Shown in pieces: positions 49,490 to 58,761 of a stretch of DNA of 64,000 bases. The stretch is from assembly GCA_002359655.1 (NCBI GenBank), contig DENL01000006.1:1-64000 (forward strand), written 5' to 3'. The position numbers and the translations under genes were made by a program. The notes beneath the pieces are model-generated. The model was not told the origin of the DNA, made no database searches, and saw nothing but the letters and a program-made list of their open reading frames with translations. Position 1 is the stretch's first letter; every line of letters begins with the position of its first letter. This DNA is from Rickettsiales bacterium UBA2645 (GTDB lineage Bacteria > Pseudomonadota > Alphaproteobacteria > Rickettsiales > UBA1997).

Positions 49490-52400
49490 TTATTTTACCA
49501 AAGGTTTTAGGCGATTCAGAGCTACAACAAAAACTGAAATATCAGGATTTGGATGAACTTTTAATTCAGAAATAAATTGATCAAATCTCTCAACTAAAAA
49601 GTCGACTTTTTTAATCCAATTTTCTAGCGAGTCTGATTCCGAAAGAATTTTATCTTTACTGCTTTCCTCAACAACGCTTTTAGCGATTTTCATTTGATAG
49701 CTGTAGAGATCTTCAAGAATTGTTTTACTAGAAAGTTTTTGCCAGTGATTGTCATAACTCATTGCTGAAACTTTACTGCGTAGCCATTTTAGTGAAAATC
49801 TGGTTCCAACAGCAAAATAAAGTTTGGCGATTGTTTTTAAATCAAAGTTAGAAGCAGCAGAAATTTCGGCAATGTCAAAAACTGAAGCTAGAGGATCAAA
49901 AGCAGCAATTTTTTCTGCTAATTTACGATCGACATTGTTTAAGCAATATCTTTCAATTTTGCGCTCAAAAGATTCTAGTGAAGCTTGCGCTAAAACTTGG
50001 ATTATAACCGCAGAAAGCTCGTCAGCAATTTTTCTAAAACGAGTAATGACGGGAGTAATTTCACCTTTTGATTTATTACGCAGCAACCACATGGTTGATC
50101 TTTCAAGTAATTTTCCTGAAGCCAAAAACATTTGCGCTTGAACTTGCGGCACAACTTTACCATCTAGTTTTTCGATTTTTTCCCAGATCTCGCGCAATCT
50201 GAAAGAGTCGCAAGCAATGATAAAACTTTTCACTACATCATCAATTGCAAATCCACTCTCTTGGCATAATTGGCTTACAAAAGTAATGCCGGCTCGATTT
50301 ACAACGAAGTTAGTAAGTTGAGTTGCAATAATTTCATTGCGCAATTGATGGGAGATAAGCTCATCAGAGAATTTTTTCTGCATCGCTTTCGGGAAGTAAG
50401 AAAATAATTCATGTTCGAAATATTTATCTTTTAGTAAATCGGAGGTCAAAAGCGATTTGTAGATGTCCATTTTAGAATAAGCCAACATAACGCAGAGCTC
50501 TGGTCTGGTCATACCAATTCTCTCTGTTTGTCTTTTATCTAAATCTTTTTTCGAAGGTAAAAATTCAATTTTACGATTGAGCGATCCTGATTTTTCTAGA
50601 CGGTCTAAAAATTGTGCTTGCTCGCCAAGACTTGAAACTCCTTGAGAAGCGGCGATTGAAATTGCTTGAGTTTGCAATCTATTGTCAGACAAGACTAGAT
50701 CTGAAACTTCATCAGTCATGCTTTCCAAGATTTTATTTCTTTCTTCAATAGTAATTTTTTTAGCACGCATTGCTTGAATCAAAGCAATTTTAATATTGAC
50801 CTCATGATCCGAGCAATCAACACCAGCGGAATTATCCATCGCGTCAGTATTGATACGACCGCCATTTAAAGCATACTCGATACGACCTTTTTGAGTGAAG
50901 CCAAGGTTTCCGCCCTCACCTATTACTTTACATCTTAAATCTGAACCATTGATGCGCAGATGATCGTTAGCACGGTCTCCAACTTCTTGATGAGATTCGT
51001 CAGTTGCTTTGACATAAGTTCCAATACCACCATTCCAAAGCAAATCTACCGGAGCTTTTAAAATTGCTTTTATTAATTCGTTTGGTTCAAGCTCGTCTTC
51101 TTCAATTGCTAAAACCGCTTTTACTTCTGGAGAAATTTTGATTGACTTAGCGCTTCTTTCAAAAATTCCACCACCTTTTGAAATCAGCGATTGATTGTAA
51201 TCCATCCAAGTTGAACGCGGTAAATTAAAAATACGAACTCGTTCGGCAAAAGATTTTGCTACATCAGGATTTGGATCGAAGAAAATATGCATGTGGTTAA
51301 AGGCAGCAATAAGCTTGATATGCTTTGAAAGCAACATGCCGTTTCCAAAAACATCACCAGCTAAATCGCCAATTCCAACACAAGTGAAGTCTTGGCTTTG
51401 AGTATCGTGACCCATTTCAGCAAAATGTCTTTTAACTGAGATCCAGCCGCCTTTAGCAGTAATTCCCATTTTTTTGTGATCATATCCAACCGAACCGCCA
51501 GAGGCAAAAGCGTCGCCCAACCAAAAATTATATTGGGCTGAAACCGAGTTGGCGATATCTGAAAAAGTTGCAGTACCTTTATCAGCGGCAACGACTAAAT
51601 AAGGATCCGCAGCGTCGTGCATTATACAATTTTGTGGATGATCAATTTTACCATCAATCACATTGTCAGTGATATCCAAAAGACCACTCAAAAAAGTTTT
51701 ATAAGATTCAATACCGTCTTTTAAAATTTCATCACGACTTAAACCTTCTGTTGATTTTTTTACAACAAAACCACCTTTTGAGCCGACTGGAACGATCACC
51801 GCATTTTTAGTCATTTGGGCTTTCATTAAGCCAAGAACTTCGGTACGAAAATCTTCTTGACGATCAGACCAGCGCAAACCACCGCGAGCAACTCTGCCAC
51901 CGCGCAGGTGAATTCCTTCCATTGTTGAAGAATAAACAAAAATTTCGGCGTAAGGAAGTGGCAAAGGTAAATCAAGAACTTTTGTGCAATCAAATTTGAA
52001 AGATACGTAACCTTTAAAACCACCTTCTTTTGAAGATTGGTAATAGTTAGTACGCAAAGTTGCTTTAATAACGCTGAAAAATTTTTTAATTACTGCGTCA
52101 TCAAGCAAATCTTTAACCTGCACTAAGCTTTTAGTAATGTTGCTTGCAATTGCATCAGATTTTTTTTGTCTCTCCGAATTATTAAGTTTTAAAGCTGGAT
52201 TAAATTTGACCTCGAAAAGCTCAATCAAAAGCTTGGTGATATCGCTATATTTAATTAAAACGTCAGCAATATAGCTTTGGCTGTATCTGAAACCAGTTTG
52301 ATAAATATATTTTGTGTAAGCTCGAAGTAAGTAAATCTGCTTCCAGTCTAAATCTGCACCAACGACTAATCTGTTTAGCGAGCTTACATCAAGAACTTTT

Positions 52401-54334
52401 TGCCAAAGCAAAGAAATTGTTTTTTCAAAATTGAGTTTGATTTTTTCAGAAAATTTTTCGCCTGATTTACTTAAGTTTAAGTGGAAATAGTGAATCCAAA
52501 CTTTTTTCTTAACAGTTTTTCTATTTTCTTCTTCTGGATTTACGACATAGGTATGTTCTTGAATTACGTTGAAACCAAAGCTTTCAAGAACTGGCATGAT
52601 GTCAGAAAGATCCAGCTCTTTTTGTGGATTGTAAATTTTCAGTTCAGTGACTTCTTCATTTAAAGCATCACTTGATTTATATAAGTTAAATAAAACCGAG
52701 TTTTTTTCTAAACATTCTTCGACTCTGCCAATATCAATCGCGGCACGCTTTGGATCAAAGCGGTTAATGTAACTAACCGAGAAAGCACTTTTATATTTAG
52801 CGAAAAGAGCGATACGTTTTTCATTTTCAAATTTTGCTGAAACGGCTTCGCGAAGATCGTCGCTCCACAATCTGGTCATGTTAGTAATTTCGCGCTCAAC
52901 TTTGTTTGCGTCAACAACAGGAATTCCGTTATTGGTGCGAACAATAACATGAAATCTGGTCAATCTAGATTCAGTTATTTCAACAAAAGAATCGGCAATT
53001 TCACCGTTATAAATATTAGAAAGGTAATCTTTTATTTTTTCTCTTAACTCAGAGTTGGTACGATCTCTTGGTGTAAAAATTAAGCAGCTAACAAAGCGAT
53101 TATATTTATCTCGACGCGGAAAGAATCTAACTTGCGATCTGCCACAGATTGCCACGATTCCTGTAGCGATGCGCAATAAGTCGTGAGCATTGGTTTGGAA
53201 TAATTCATCACGTGGATAAGATTCTAAAACTGAAATTAAGTCTTTATAGTTGTGACTACCTTTAATGAAGCCGGAATCAGCAATAACTTTATCGATTTTA
53301 TTTCTAACTAAAGGAATGGTGTTAGGGCTATTGTTGTAAGCAGAAGAGGTAAACAAGCCAACAAATCTGAATTCGCCCGTAACTTTACCATCTTCAGAAA
53401 TTCTTTGTATGCGAATTCTTTCGGCGTTAGTAATTCTATGAATGCGTGATTTATAGCGCGATTTTAGAATTTCGATTACGTAGGGGTTTTTAACAGTTTC
53501 GCATACTTCTTCCAAAGAAGAATTCAAAACTTCCGGCACAACTTCTGGGTCACTAGAATTGAAAACACCAAGTCCAGAACCTTTAACTTCTTCAAGTTTA
53601 TATTTATCTTTTTCGGATTCTTTAATTTTGAATTCTTTCATACCAAGAAAAATAAAATTTCCTTGCGTAATCCAAGATAAGAAATCTTTTATTTCAGAAA
53701 TTTCTTTATCGTCTTTGATAATTTTTTTGGCTCTATCAGCTTCTGCTTGGGCTTTCAAAGCAGTTTTGCTCATGCTTTGCCAATCTCTCACAACCAAGAC
53801 CAGAATTTCGATTATTTTGGAAATATCTTCTTGTAGCATTTTAATGTCATCTGCAGCAGTGATTTTATCTAGATGCATTTGTATCACAGATTCTTGCTTA
53901 GAATTTTCTGAGGTACTTACAGAAATTAACTTACCTTTTTCGTCACGCGAGATTTGGTAAATTGGATGCAAAATATTTTTAATCCTAAGACCAATTTTGT
54001 CTAAATGACCAACAATTGAGTCAACCAGAAAAGGCATATCATCACTCACAACTTCCAAGAAAGTGTTACTTGACTCAAAACCATCAATTTCTTTTCTAGG
54101 GTTGTAGATTCTAACTTTAAAAATCGCTGTTTTTTCAGCAATAAAATTAAAGCTCAAAAGAGTTGAGTTATACATCTCTTCCAGAGAATAGTTTACGAAA
54201 TCACGACCTTGATTTTGCAGGTAGAATAACTTGGCAAAATCAAGAAATTTATCACGCGAAAAATTTTTCTCATATTTTTTTTGTTGGTGAGAAAAACTGA
54301 CAATCTGATCGATAAGATTTTGTATTTTTTCCAT
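49490..54334 (-). CDS. gdhB: NAD-specific glutamate dehydrogenase, large (Bac_GDH/GDH-180 type)
   Basis: Deaminates glutamate to 2-oxoglutarate, feeding the TCA cycle. At 1,614 residues it is the largest gene here and of family length. The N-terminal ~700 residues hold ACT-like regulatory modules (e.g. FLEVVSDDMPFLVDSIVGHL). The catalytic core includes GIHLRGGRVARGGLRWSDR, KAQMTKNAVIVPVGSKGGFV with the active Lys, and VGIGDLAGDVFGNGMLLSKH for the nucleotide fold. The C-terminal helical domain continues to the end. Such proteins are typical of alphaproteobacteria, including Rickettsia, and suit an amino-acid-based diet. It is downstream of infC (15 bp) and may be co-transcribed with it. Confidence 0.95.
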   Translation of the reverse strand: MEKIQNLIDQIVSFSHQQKKYEKNFSRDKFLDFAKLFYLQNQGRDFVNYSLEEMYNSTLLSFNFIAEKTAIFKVRIYNPRKEIDGFESSNTFLEVVSDDMPFLVDSIVGHLDKIGLRIKNILHPIYQISRDEKGKLISVSTSENSKQESVIQMHLDKITAADDIKMLQEDISKIIEILVLVVRDWQSMSKTALKAQAEADRAKKIIKDDKEISEIKDFLSWITQGNFIFLGMKEFKIKESEKDKYKLEEVKGSGLGVFNSSDPEVVPEVLNSSLEEVCETVKNPYVIEILKSRYKSRIHRITNAERIRIQRISEDGKVTGEFRFVGLFTSSAYNNSPNTIPLVRNKIDKVIADSGFIKGSHNYKDLISVLESYPRDELFQTNAHDLLRIATGIVAICGRSQVRFFPRRDKYNRFVSCLIFTPRDRTNSELREKIKDYLSNIYNGEIADSFVEITESRLTRFHVIVRTNNGIPVVDANKVEREITNMTRLWSDDLREAVSAKFENEKRIALFAKYKSAFSVSYINRFDPKRAAIDIGRVEECLEKNSVLFNLYKSSDALNEEVTELKIYNPQKELDLSDIMPVLESFGFNVIQEHTYVVNPEEENRKTVKKKVWIHYFHLNLSKSGEKFSEKIKLNFEKTISLLWQKVLDVSSLNRLVVGADLDWKQIYLLRAYTKYIYQTGFRYSQSYIADVLIKYSDITKLLIELFEVKFNPALKLNNSERQKKSDAIASNITKSLVQVKDLLDDAVIKKFFSVIKATLRTNYYQSSKEGGFKGYVSFKFDCTKVLDLPLPLPYAEIFVYSSTMEGIHLRGGRVARGGLRWSDRQEDFRTEVLGLMKAQMTKNAVIVPVGSKGGFVVKKSTEGLSRDEILKDGIESYKTFLSGLLDITDNVIDGKIDHPQNCIMHDAADPYLVVAADKGTATFSDIANSVSAQYNFWLGDAFASGGSVGYDHKKMGITAKGGWISVKRHFAEMGHDTQSQDFTCVGIGDLAGDVFGNGMLLSKHIKLIAAFNHMHIFFDPNPDVAKSFAERVRIFNLPRSTWMDYNQSLISKGGGIFERSAKSIKISPEVKAVLAIEEDELEPNELIKAILKAPVDLLWNGGIGTYVKATDESHQEVGDRANDHLRINGSDLRCKVIGEGGNLGFTQKGRIEYALNGGRINTDAMDNSAGVDCSDHEVNIKIALIQAMRAKKITIEERNKILESMTDEVSDLVLSDNRLQTQAISIAASQGVSSLGEQAQFLDRLEKSGSLNRKIEFLPSKKDLDKRQTERIGMTRPELCVMLAYSKMDIYKSLLTSDLLKDKYFEHELFSYFPKAMQKKFSDELISHQLRNEIIATQLTNFVVNRAGITFVSQLCQESGFAIDDVVKSFIIACDSFRLREIWEKIEKLDGKVVPQVQAQMFLASGKLLERSTMWLLRNKSKGEITPVITRFRKIADELSAVIIQVLAQASLESFERKIERYCLNNVDRKLAEKIAAFDPLASVFDIAEISAASNFDLKTIAKLYFAVGTRFSLKWLRSKVSAMSYDNHWQKLSSKTILEDLYSYQMKIAKSVVEESSKDKILSESDSLENWIKKVDFLVERFDQFISELKVHPNPDISVFVVALNRLKPLVK

Positions 54335-54349
54335 AAAACTTATGTAAAA

Positions 54350-54889
54350 TTATTTTTTGATAAGAACGACAACCATCTGCATTCCTTCAAGTCTATAGCG
54401 TACTTCTGGTTTGGCGAATTCTTCGGTTTCTTTTAAAATATTCTGCATCATTTTTTCAGCTAGATCTTGGTGAGTGATTTCACGACCTTTCATTCGGATA
54501 CTGATTTTAACTTTGTTTCCTTTCTCGATAAATTCCTTAGTGTGACGAATTTTAGTATCATAATCACCTTTACCAATGTTGATTGTCATCTTTACTTCTT
54601 TGACCTCAACAACTTTTTGTTTTTTCTTGGCGTCGGCCGCTTTTTTTTGTAATTCGTATTTCATCTTGCCAAAATTAGCAATTTTGCAAACTGGCGGGGT
54701 AACATTTGGCGAGACTTCGACTAAATCTAGATCAACATCTTGGGCCATTTTCAGGGCTTCATCAATTCCTACAACTCCAACCATTTTAGCATCTTGATTA
54801 ATAAGCCTGACTTCGCGGGCTTTGATTTGTTCGTTGATACGAAACAGCTTATCGAAATTTTGCGCTGGCAGATTTTTTGTTGGTTTCAC
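54350..54889 (-). CDS. infC: Translation initiation factor IF-3
   Basis: Binds the 30S subunit and checks the start codon. 179 residues: N-terminal domain FRINEQIKAREVRLINQDAK, linker Lys-rich (LQKKAADAKKKQKVVEVK), then the C-terminal domain with KIRHTKEFIEKGNKVKISI and the final MVVVLIKK. It appears to start with GTG (54889). In many bacteria infC starts with a rare AUU/AUA for self-control; no such start is evident in frame here. rpmI and rplT, normally downstream, are replaced by the GDH gene. Confidence 0.95.
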   Translation of the reverse strand: MKPTKNLPAQNFDKLFRINEQIKAREVRLINQDAKMVGVVGIDEALKMAQDVDLDLVEVSPNVTPPVCKIANFGKMKYELQKKAADAKKKQKVVEVKEVKMTINIGKGDYDTKIRHTKEFIEKGNKVKISIRMKGREITHQDLAEKMMQNILKETEEFAKPEVRYRLEGMQMVVVLIKK

Positions 54890-55030
54890 AGATTTATTTG
54901 AATTGTTAAAATAATTTTCTCAAACGAAATGAAAGTTAGAGGCGGCGCAAATTAGACAGCCACTTCTAAATTTCAACTCAATTGCTTAGGCAGAAATTTT
55001 CCCTTTTGGCTGGCTTCAAGTTATATAAAA

Positions 55031-55378
55031 CTATTCCCAAAAATTTTTATAATGTTTTGGCCAGAGTAAGCTACCCACAACTACAAGATCAAATCTGATT
55101 TGATGATTATGAAATTTTTTGTGACGAGAGATAAAAAATTCTGCCGCTTTTTTTACACGCTGAATTTGTCTTGGTCGTACAACTTCTTCAAAATTAATTT
55201 TCGATTTTCTGGCTTTAACTTCAATAAAAGCCACCACTTTACCTTTGCTTGCAACAATATCAATTTCACCAAAATAAGTTTTATAGCGCCAAGCTAGTAT
55301 TTTGTAGCCTTTAAGGCGTAAAAACAAAATTGTGATTCTCTCGGCTAAAATTCCGAATTGATAGGTTTTTTTCTTCAT
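55031..55378 (-). CDS. yraN: UPF0102 / YraN family endonuclease-like protein
   Basis: 115 residues with the restriction-endonuclease-like core GYKILAWRYKTYFGEIDIVA, then VVAFIEVKARKS, which supplies the E-x-D and E-x-K catalytic-type residues, and later the conserved QIRFDLVVV. Role unknown but widely conserved, thought to act in DNA repair or recombination. It lies 19 bp after rsmI; rsmI, yraN and the LpoA-like gene form the classic yraL-yraM-yraN neighbourhood. Confidence 0.9.
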   Translation of the reverse strand: MKKKTYQFGILAERITILFLRLKGYKILAWRYKTYFGEIDIVASKGKVVAFIEVKARKSKINFEEVVRPRQIQRVKKAAEFFISRHKKFHNHQIRFDLVVVGSLLWPKHYKNFWE

Positions 55379-55397
55379 TTGCAGTGTTTGATAAAAC

Positions 55398-56273
55398 TTA
55401 TTTTTGTGAAATTTGTAGCGCGATTTTATAAATATCTTTCTTATTTAAATCGTAAATTTCTGCTAAATTTTGCGATAATTCTTTGATACTAAATCCAGCG
55501 CTGAAAGCTTTTCTTATTTCGATTTCTAGTTGCTCTTGGCTTAAACTTTTTTCATCTCGCCCAACTTTTTCGATTATTAAAACAAATTCTCCGCGCAGCT
55601 TTTGCGGATTAGAACTAAAAAAAATTTGTACTTTTTTTACATCATCAGAAATTATTTCTTCGTGAATTTTAGTTAATTCGCGGGCAACTGAAATTTTACG
55701 ATTGCCTAAAACTTCAAGAATAGCCTCTAAAGTTGCCTCAACTCTATTTGCTGACTCAAAAAAAACTACCGTCAAATTTTTATGTAAATTTTTGAGCAGA
55801 TTATTTCTTTGAATTCTGGTTGTTGGCAAAAAGCCTAAAAATAAAAAATTATCGCAAGCAAGACCTGAAGCACAAAGAGCTGTAGTAACAGCACAAGCTC
55901 CTGGAAGTGGAATAATTTTTTGTTTATACTCACGTAAATATTCAACTAATTTATATCCCGGATCAGAAATCAAAGGCGTTCCAGCGTCAGAAACTAAAAC
56001 CATCACACTGCCGTGAATCAAAAAATTCAGAATTTTTTCACGCACTTCAGCGCCACAATGATCATTATAAATAATCATTTTTTTATCAGTGATATTGTAA
56101 TGCTTTAAAAGCTTAGCGGTAACTCTACTATCTTCACAAATTATGTAATCAGCACCTTGCAAAACCTGCAAAGCACGCAAACTAATATCGAGTAAATTTC
56201 CAATCGGAGTTGCGGCAACATAAAGAGCGTTTTGTAACTCTTGCTTTGAGAGATTCTGGAAAAAATCTTGCAT
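55398..56273 (-). CDS. rsmI: 16S rRNA 2'-O-ribose C1402 methyltransferase
   Basis: Methylates the ribose of C1402 in the ribosomal decoding centre. The 291-residue tetrapyrrole-methylase fold opens LYVAATPIGNLLDISLRALQ, with ICEDSRVTAKLLKHYNI, the SAM loop VSDAGTPLISDPGYKLV and IIPLPGACAVTTALCASGL. Then FFESANRVEATLEAIL and the conserved REITK-like ARELTKIHEE follow. It is divergent from the LpoA-like gene, 57 bp apart. Confidence 0.95.
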   Translation of the reverse strand: MQDFFQNLSKQELQNALYVAATPIGNLLDISLRALQVLQGADYIICEDSRVTAKLLKHYNITDKKMIIYNDHCGAEVREKILNFLIHGSVMVLVSDAGTPLISDPGYKLVEYLREYKQKIIPLPGACAVTTALCASGLACDNFLFLGFLPTTRIQRNNLLKNLHKNLTVVFFESANRVEATLEAILEVLGNRKISVARELTKIHEEIISDDVKKVQIFFSSNPQKLRGEFVLIIEKVGRDEKSLSQEQLEIEIRKAFSAGFSIKELSQNLAEIYDLNKKDIYKIALQISQK

Positions 56274-56329
56274 ATTTTTTGGTTTTTAAGTTAGCTTCGC
56301 AGCTTCAATTTCCAATCGAAAATCAGATC

Positions 56330-57646
56330 ATGAAAAATTCATTTAAAAAATCAGTATTGTTTTTAGCGCTTTTTCTTTTCGCCTGTAATTTGCCAAAAGA
56401 TAATCTAGTATTAGAAGAACCTCAGGTAATTTCTCAACCAACAGAAACCGCTCCAGTTAAAGCTAATCGCGATTTTTTAGAATCACGCGATTTAGTAACT
56501 TTAAAATCCAAAAAACAAAAAGTTAAAGTGGCACTGTTTTTACCTTTTTCTGGCAAAAATAAAGAGCTCGGCTTGCATCTATTCAACGCCGCAACTTTAT
56601 CACTTTTTGATAATGACTTAAATAACAATATCGAGTTAGTTTTAATCGACAGCAAAGACTCTGCGGAAGATGCTGCAAAAGCTTTTAAAGAAATTATTAA
56701 TCAAAAAATTAAACTTGTAATTGGACCAGTTTTTAGCTCTTCGGTCGAGGCCATTGCCAAAGATGTAAAAGAAAACAACATAGTAGTAATTTCGCTTTCT
56801 AACAATCCAAAATTAGTTGGCAAAACAACAGAAAAAAGCGGTATATTTTTAGGCGGTATATTGCCAGAAGCACAAATTGAAAAAATCACTAGCTATTCTA
56901 TTGGCCAAGGCAAATCAAGCTTTGCCATCATTGCTCCGAATAATCAATATGGATTAATCATGACCGACTTACTCAAAACAATGGTCAAAAAAAAAGATGG
57001 CACTTTTATAATTTCTGAGCTCTATAAATCAGATGAAAAAGATTTCAGCAAAATCGCCAAACGCATCGTAAATGCTTTTAAAGTTCCTTCAAATCTTGCT
57101 CAAGGTGGTGGCAATAAATTAAAAAAAGATGCAACAATCAAAGAATCTGATCGCATTTACCCAAAAGTAATTGTCATTCCTGAATCAGGTAAAACTTTAT
57201 CAAAAATTGTCGCAGCAATTAAAGAACAAAACACAGATGAAAGAGATTTTCAAATTGTTGGCACCAGCCAATGGGACGATATCTTAACTCTTTCAGACTC
57301 TAATCTTGTTGGGGCTTGGGTTGCTGCTCCCGAAAATGAAAAATTTCGTATTTTTGAAAAATCTTACTATCAAACTTTCAATAAATTTCCGCCAAGAATT
57401 ACTTCAATTGTTTACGACTCAGTCGGTGTAATTGCTGATTTGGTCGATAAAAAAAACAAGGGCAATCTTGAAATCAAAGACTTCACAAATTACAGCGTCT
57501 GGCCAAAAAACGGCTTTCAAGGAATTGACGGTTTATTTAGATTTTTACCAAATGGCTTAGTGCAAAGAAATCTAGCAATTTTAGAAGTTAAAAGAGATAG
57601 ATTTGAAACAATTGATAAGCCAACTGAAAAATTTTTAAGATACTAA
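56330..57646 (+). CDS. LpoA/YraM-like lipoprotein (penicillin-binding protein activator family)
   Basis: 438-residue lipoprotein from the ATG at 56330: signal peptide with lipobox LFAC (Cys19), an acidic linker, then a periplasmic binding-protein fold of the Leu/Ile/Val type starting KVALFLPFSGKNKELGLHLF, with VIGPVFSSSVEAIAKDV and TSIVYDSVGVIADLVD. This matches the C-terminal domain of LpoA, which activates PBP1A in peptidoglycan synthesis; the N-terminal TPR part of E. coli LpoA is missing, as usual in alphaproteobacteria. Frames open upstream to 56210, but overlap rsmI and lack a signal peptide. Neighbours rsmI and yraN support the call. Confidence 0.85.
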   Translation: MKNSFKKSVLFLALFLFACNLPKDNLVLEEPQVISQPTETAPVKANRDFLESRDLVTLKSKKQKVKVALFLPFSGKNKELGLHLFNAATLSLFDNDLNNNIELVLIDSKDSAEDAAKAFKEIINQKIKLVIGPVFSSSVEAIAKDVKENNIVVISLSNNPKLVGKTTEKSGIFLGGILPEAQIEKITSYSIGQGKSSFAIIAPNNQYGLIMTDLLKTMVKKKDGTFIISELYKSDEKDFSKIAKRIVNAFKVPSNLAQGGGNKLKKDATIKESDRIYPKVIVIPESGKTLSKIVAAIKEQNTDERDFQIVGTSQWDDILTLSDSNLVGAWVAAPENEKFRIFEKSYYQTFNKFPPRITSIVYDSVGVIADLVDKKNKGNLEIKDFTNYSVWPKNGFQGIDGLFRFLPNGLVQRNLAILEVKRDRFETIDKPTEKFLRY

Positions 57647-57686
57647 ATAGATCATCTTTAGCATATGCAACTTCAACAAAGATTTG

Positions 57687-57703
57687 AGGAGTTACAGACT
57701 CCT
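57687..57703. terminator. Hairpin between convergent LpoA-like and tsaD genes
   Basis: AGGAGT-tacag-ACTCCT is a perfect 6-bp stem with a 5-nt loop, 41 bp past the LpoA-like stop and 12 bp past the tsaD stop. Followed by TTTG on the plus strand and by CAAATC on the minus strand, so it could be a weak bidirectional terminator. Confidence 0.45.
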
Positions 57704-57714
57704 TTGAGAGTAGA

Positions 57715-58758
57715 TTAAGCTAAAGGCCAGCGCGCTCTTGGTTTAAAATTCAACTCATCAGTAAGACCAATTCTGAATCTTTCAATCCCTGCCCAAGCAA
57801 TCATAACAGCATTATCGGTGCAAAGATTTATTGGCGGCGCAGTAACTTTAATGTTTTTTGTTTTGGCCCAATTGCTTAGTTTTTGAAAAATATAACGATT
57901 CGCCGCGACACCTCCAGCAATTACTAAATTTTGTACCGCAACATCAGAGCATTTTAAAACATTTTCCAGACGATCTAAAATTATCTCGCAAACCACATAC
58001 TGAAAAGATGCGCAAATATCAGCTTTATCTTGCGCGATAATTTTTTGCGGAGTTGTGAAGTGTGAGAATTCTTCGCCAGCTAGTTTTTCAATCTCGCGCC
58101 TAGCGGCAGTTTTCAAACCAGAAAAAGAAAAATCACAAAGATGATCTTTATGTCCAACTAATGGACGAGAAAATTTAAAGCGTTTTTCATTTCCAATCAC
58201 AGCCAATTTTTCAACCGCCGGCCCTCCAGGATAAGGAAGTGCAAGCATTTGTGCTACTTTATCAAAAGCTTCACCAAGTGCATCATCGATTGTTTCACCA
58301 AGCTTTTCATAATCACCAACGTCTTTGGCAAAAAGAATTTGGCAATGTCCGCCAGAAAGCAAAAGTAATAAATAAGGGAATTCAAGATTAGAAGTTAGTC
58401 GCGCTGTCAAAGCGTGTCCTTCTAGGTGATTCACTGCAATTAAAGGTTTTTGATAAACCGAAGCTAAAGTTTTTGCCGCCAATAATCCAACAATAACTCC
58501 GCCAATCAATCCCGGACCAGCGGTTGCAGCAAATGCGTCAATATCTTTAAAATCTAGATTGGCCTCTTGTAAAGCTTGTAAAATTAAATCATCTAAAATC
58601 TCGACATGACTTCTCGCCGCGACTTCTGGAACAACTCCGCCAAATTTTTGATGCAACTCAATTTGTGAATTTAAAACATGAGACAAAATATTTTTCTCAC
58701 CATTAACAATTGCGACAGCGGTTTCATCACAAGAGGTTTCTATTCCAAGAATTTTCAT
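57715..58758 (-). CDS. tsaD: tRNA N6-adenosine threonylcarbamoyltransferase
   Basis: Makes t6A37 in ANN-decoding tRNAs. The 347 residues have the ASKHA fold: ILGIETSCDETAVAIVN start, the metal site in VNHLEGHALTARL (two His), LLLLSGGHCQILFAKDVGDY, FDKVAQMLALPYPGGPAVEKL, and C-terminal VIAGGVAANRYIF with CTDNAVMIAWAGIER. It follows dnaB by 3 bp on the same strand. tsaB, tsaC and tsaE are not in the window. Confidence 0.97.
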   Translation of the reverse strand: MKILGIETSCDETAVAIVNGEKNILSHVLNSQIELHQKFGGVVPEVAARSHVEILDDLILQALQEANLDFKDIDAFAATAGPGLIGGVIVGLLAAKTLASVYQKPLIAVNHLEGHALTARLTSNLEFPYLLLLLSGGHCQILFAKDVGDYEKLGETIDDALGEAFDKVAQMLALPYPGGPAVEKLAVIGNEKRFKFSRPLVGHKDHLCDFSFSGLKTAARREIEKLAGEEFSHFTTPQKIIAQDKADICASFQYVVCEIILDRLENVLKCSDVAVQNLVIAGGVAANRYIFQKLSNWAKTKNIKVTAPPINLCTDNAVMIAWAGIERFRIGLTDELNFKPRARWPLA

Positions 58759-58761
58759 GAT

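Noticed and set aside
56210..56329. 40-residue extension of the LpoA-like lipoprotein
   Set aside because: Overlaps the opposite-strand rsmI start and would hide the signal peptide and lipobox.
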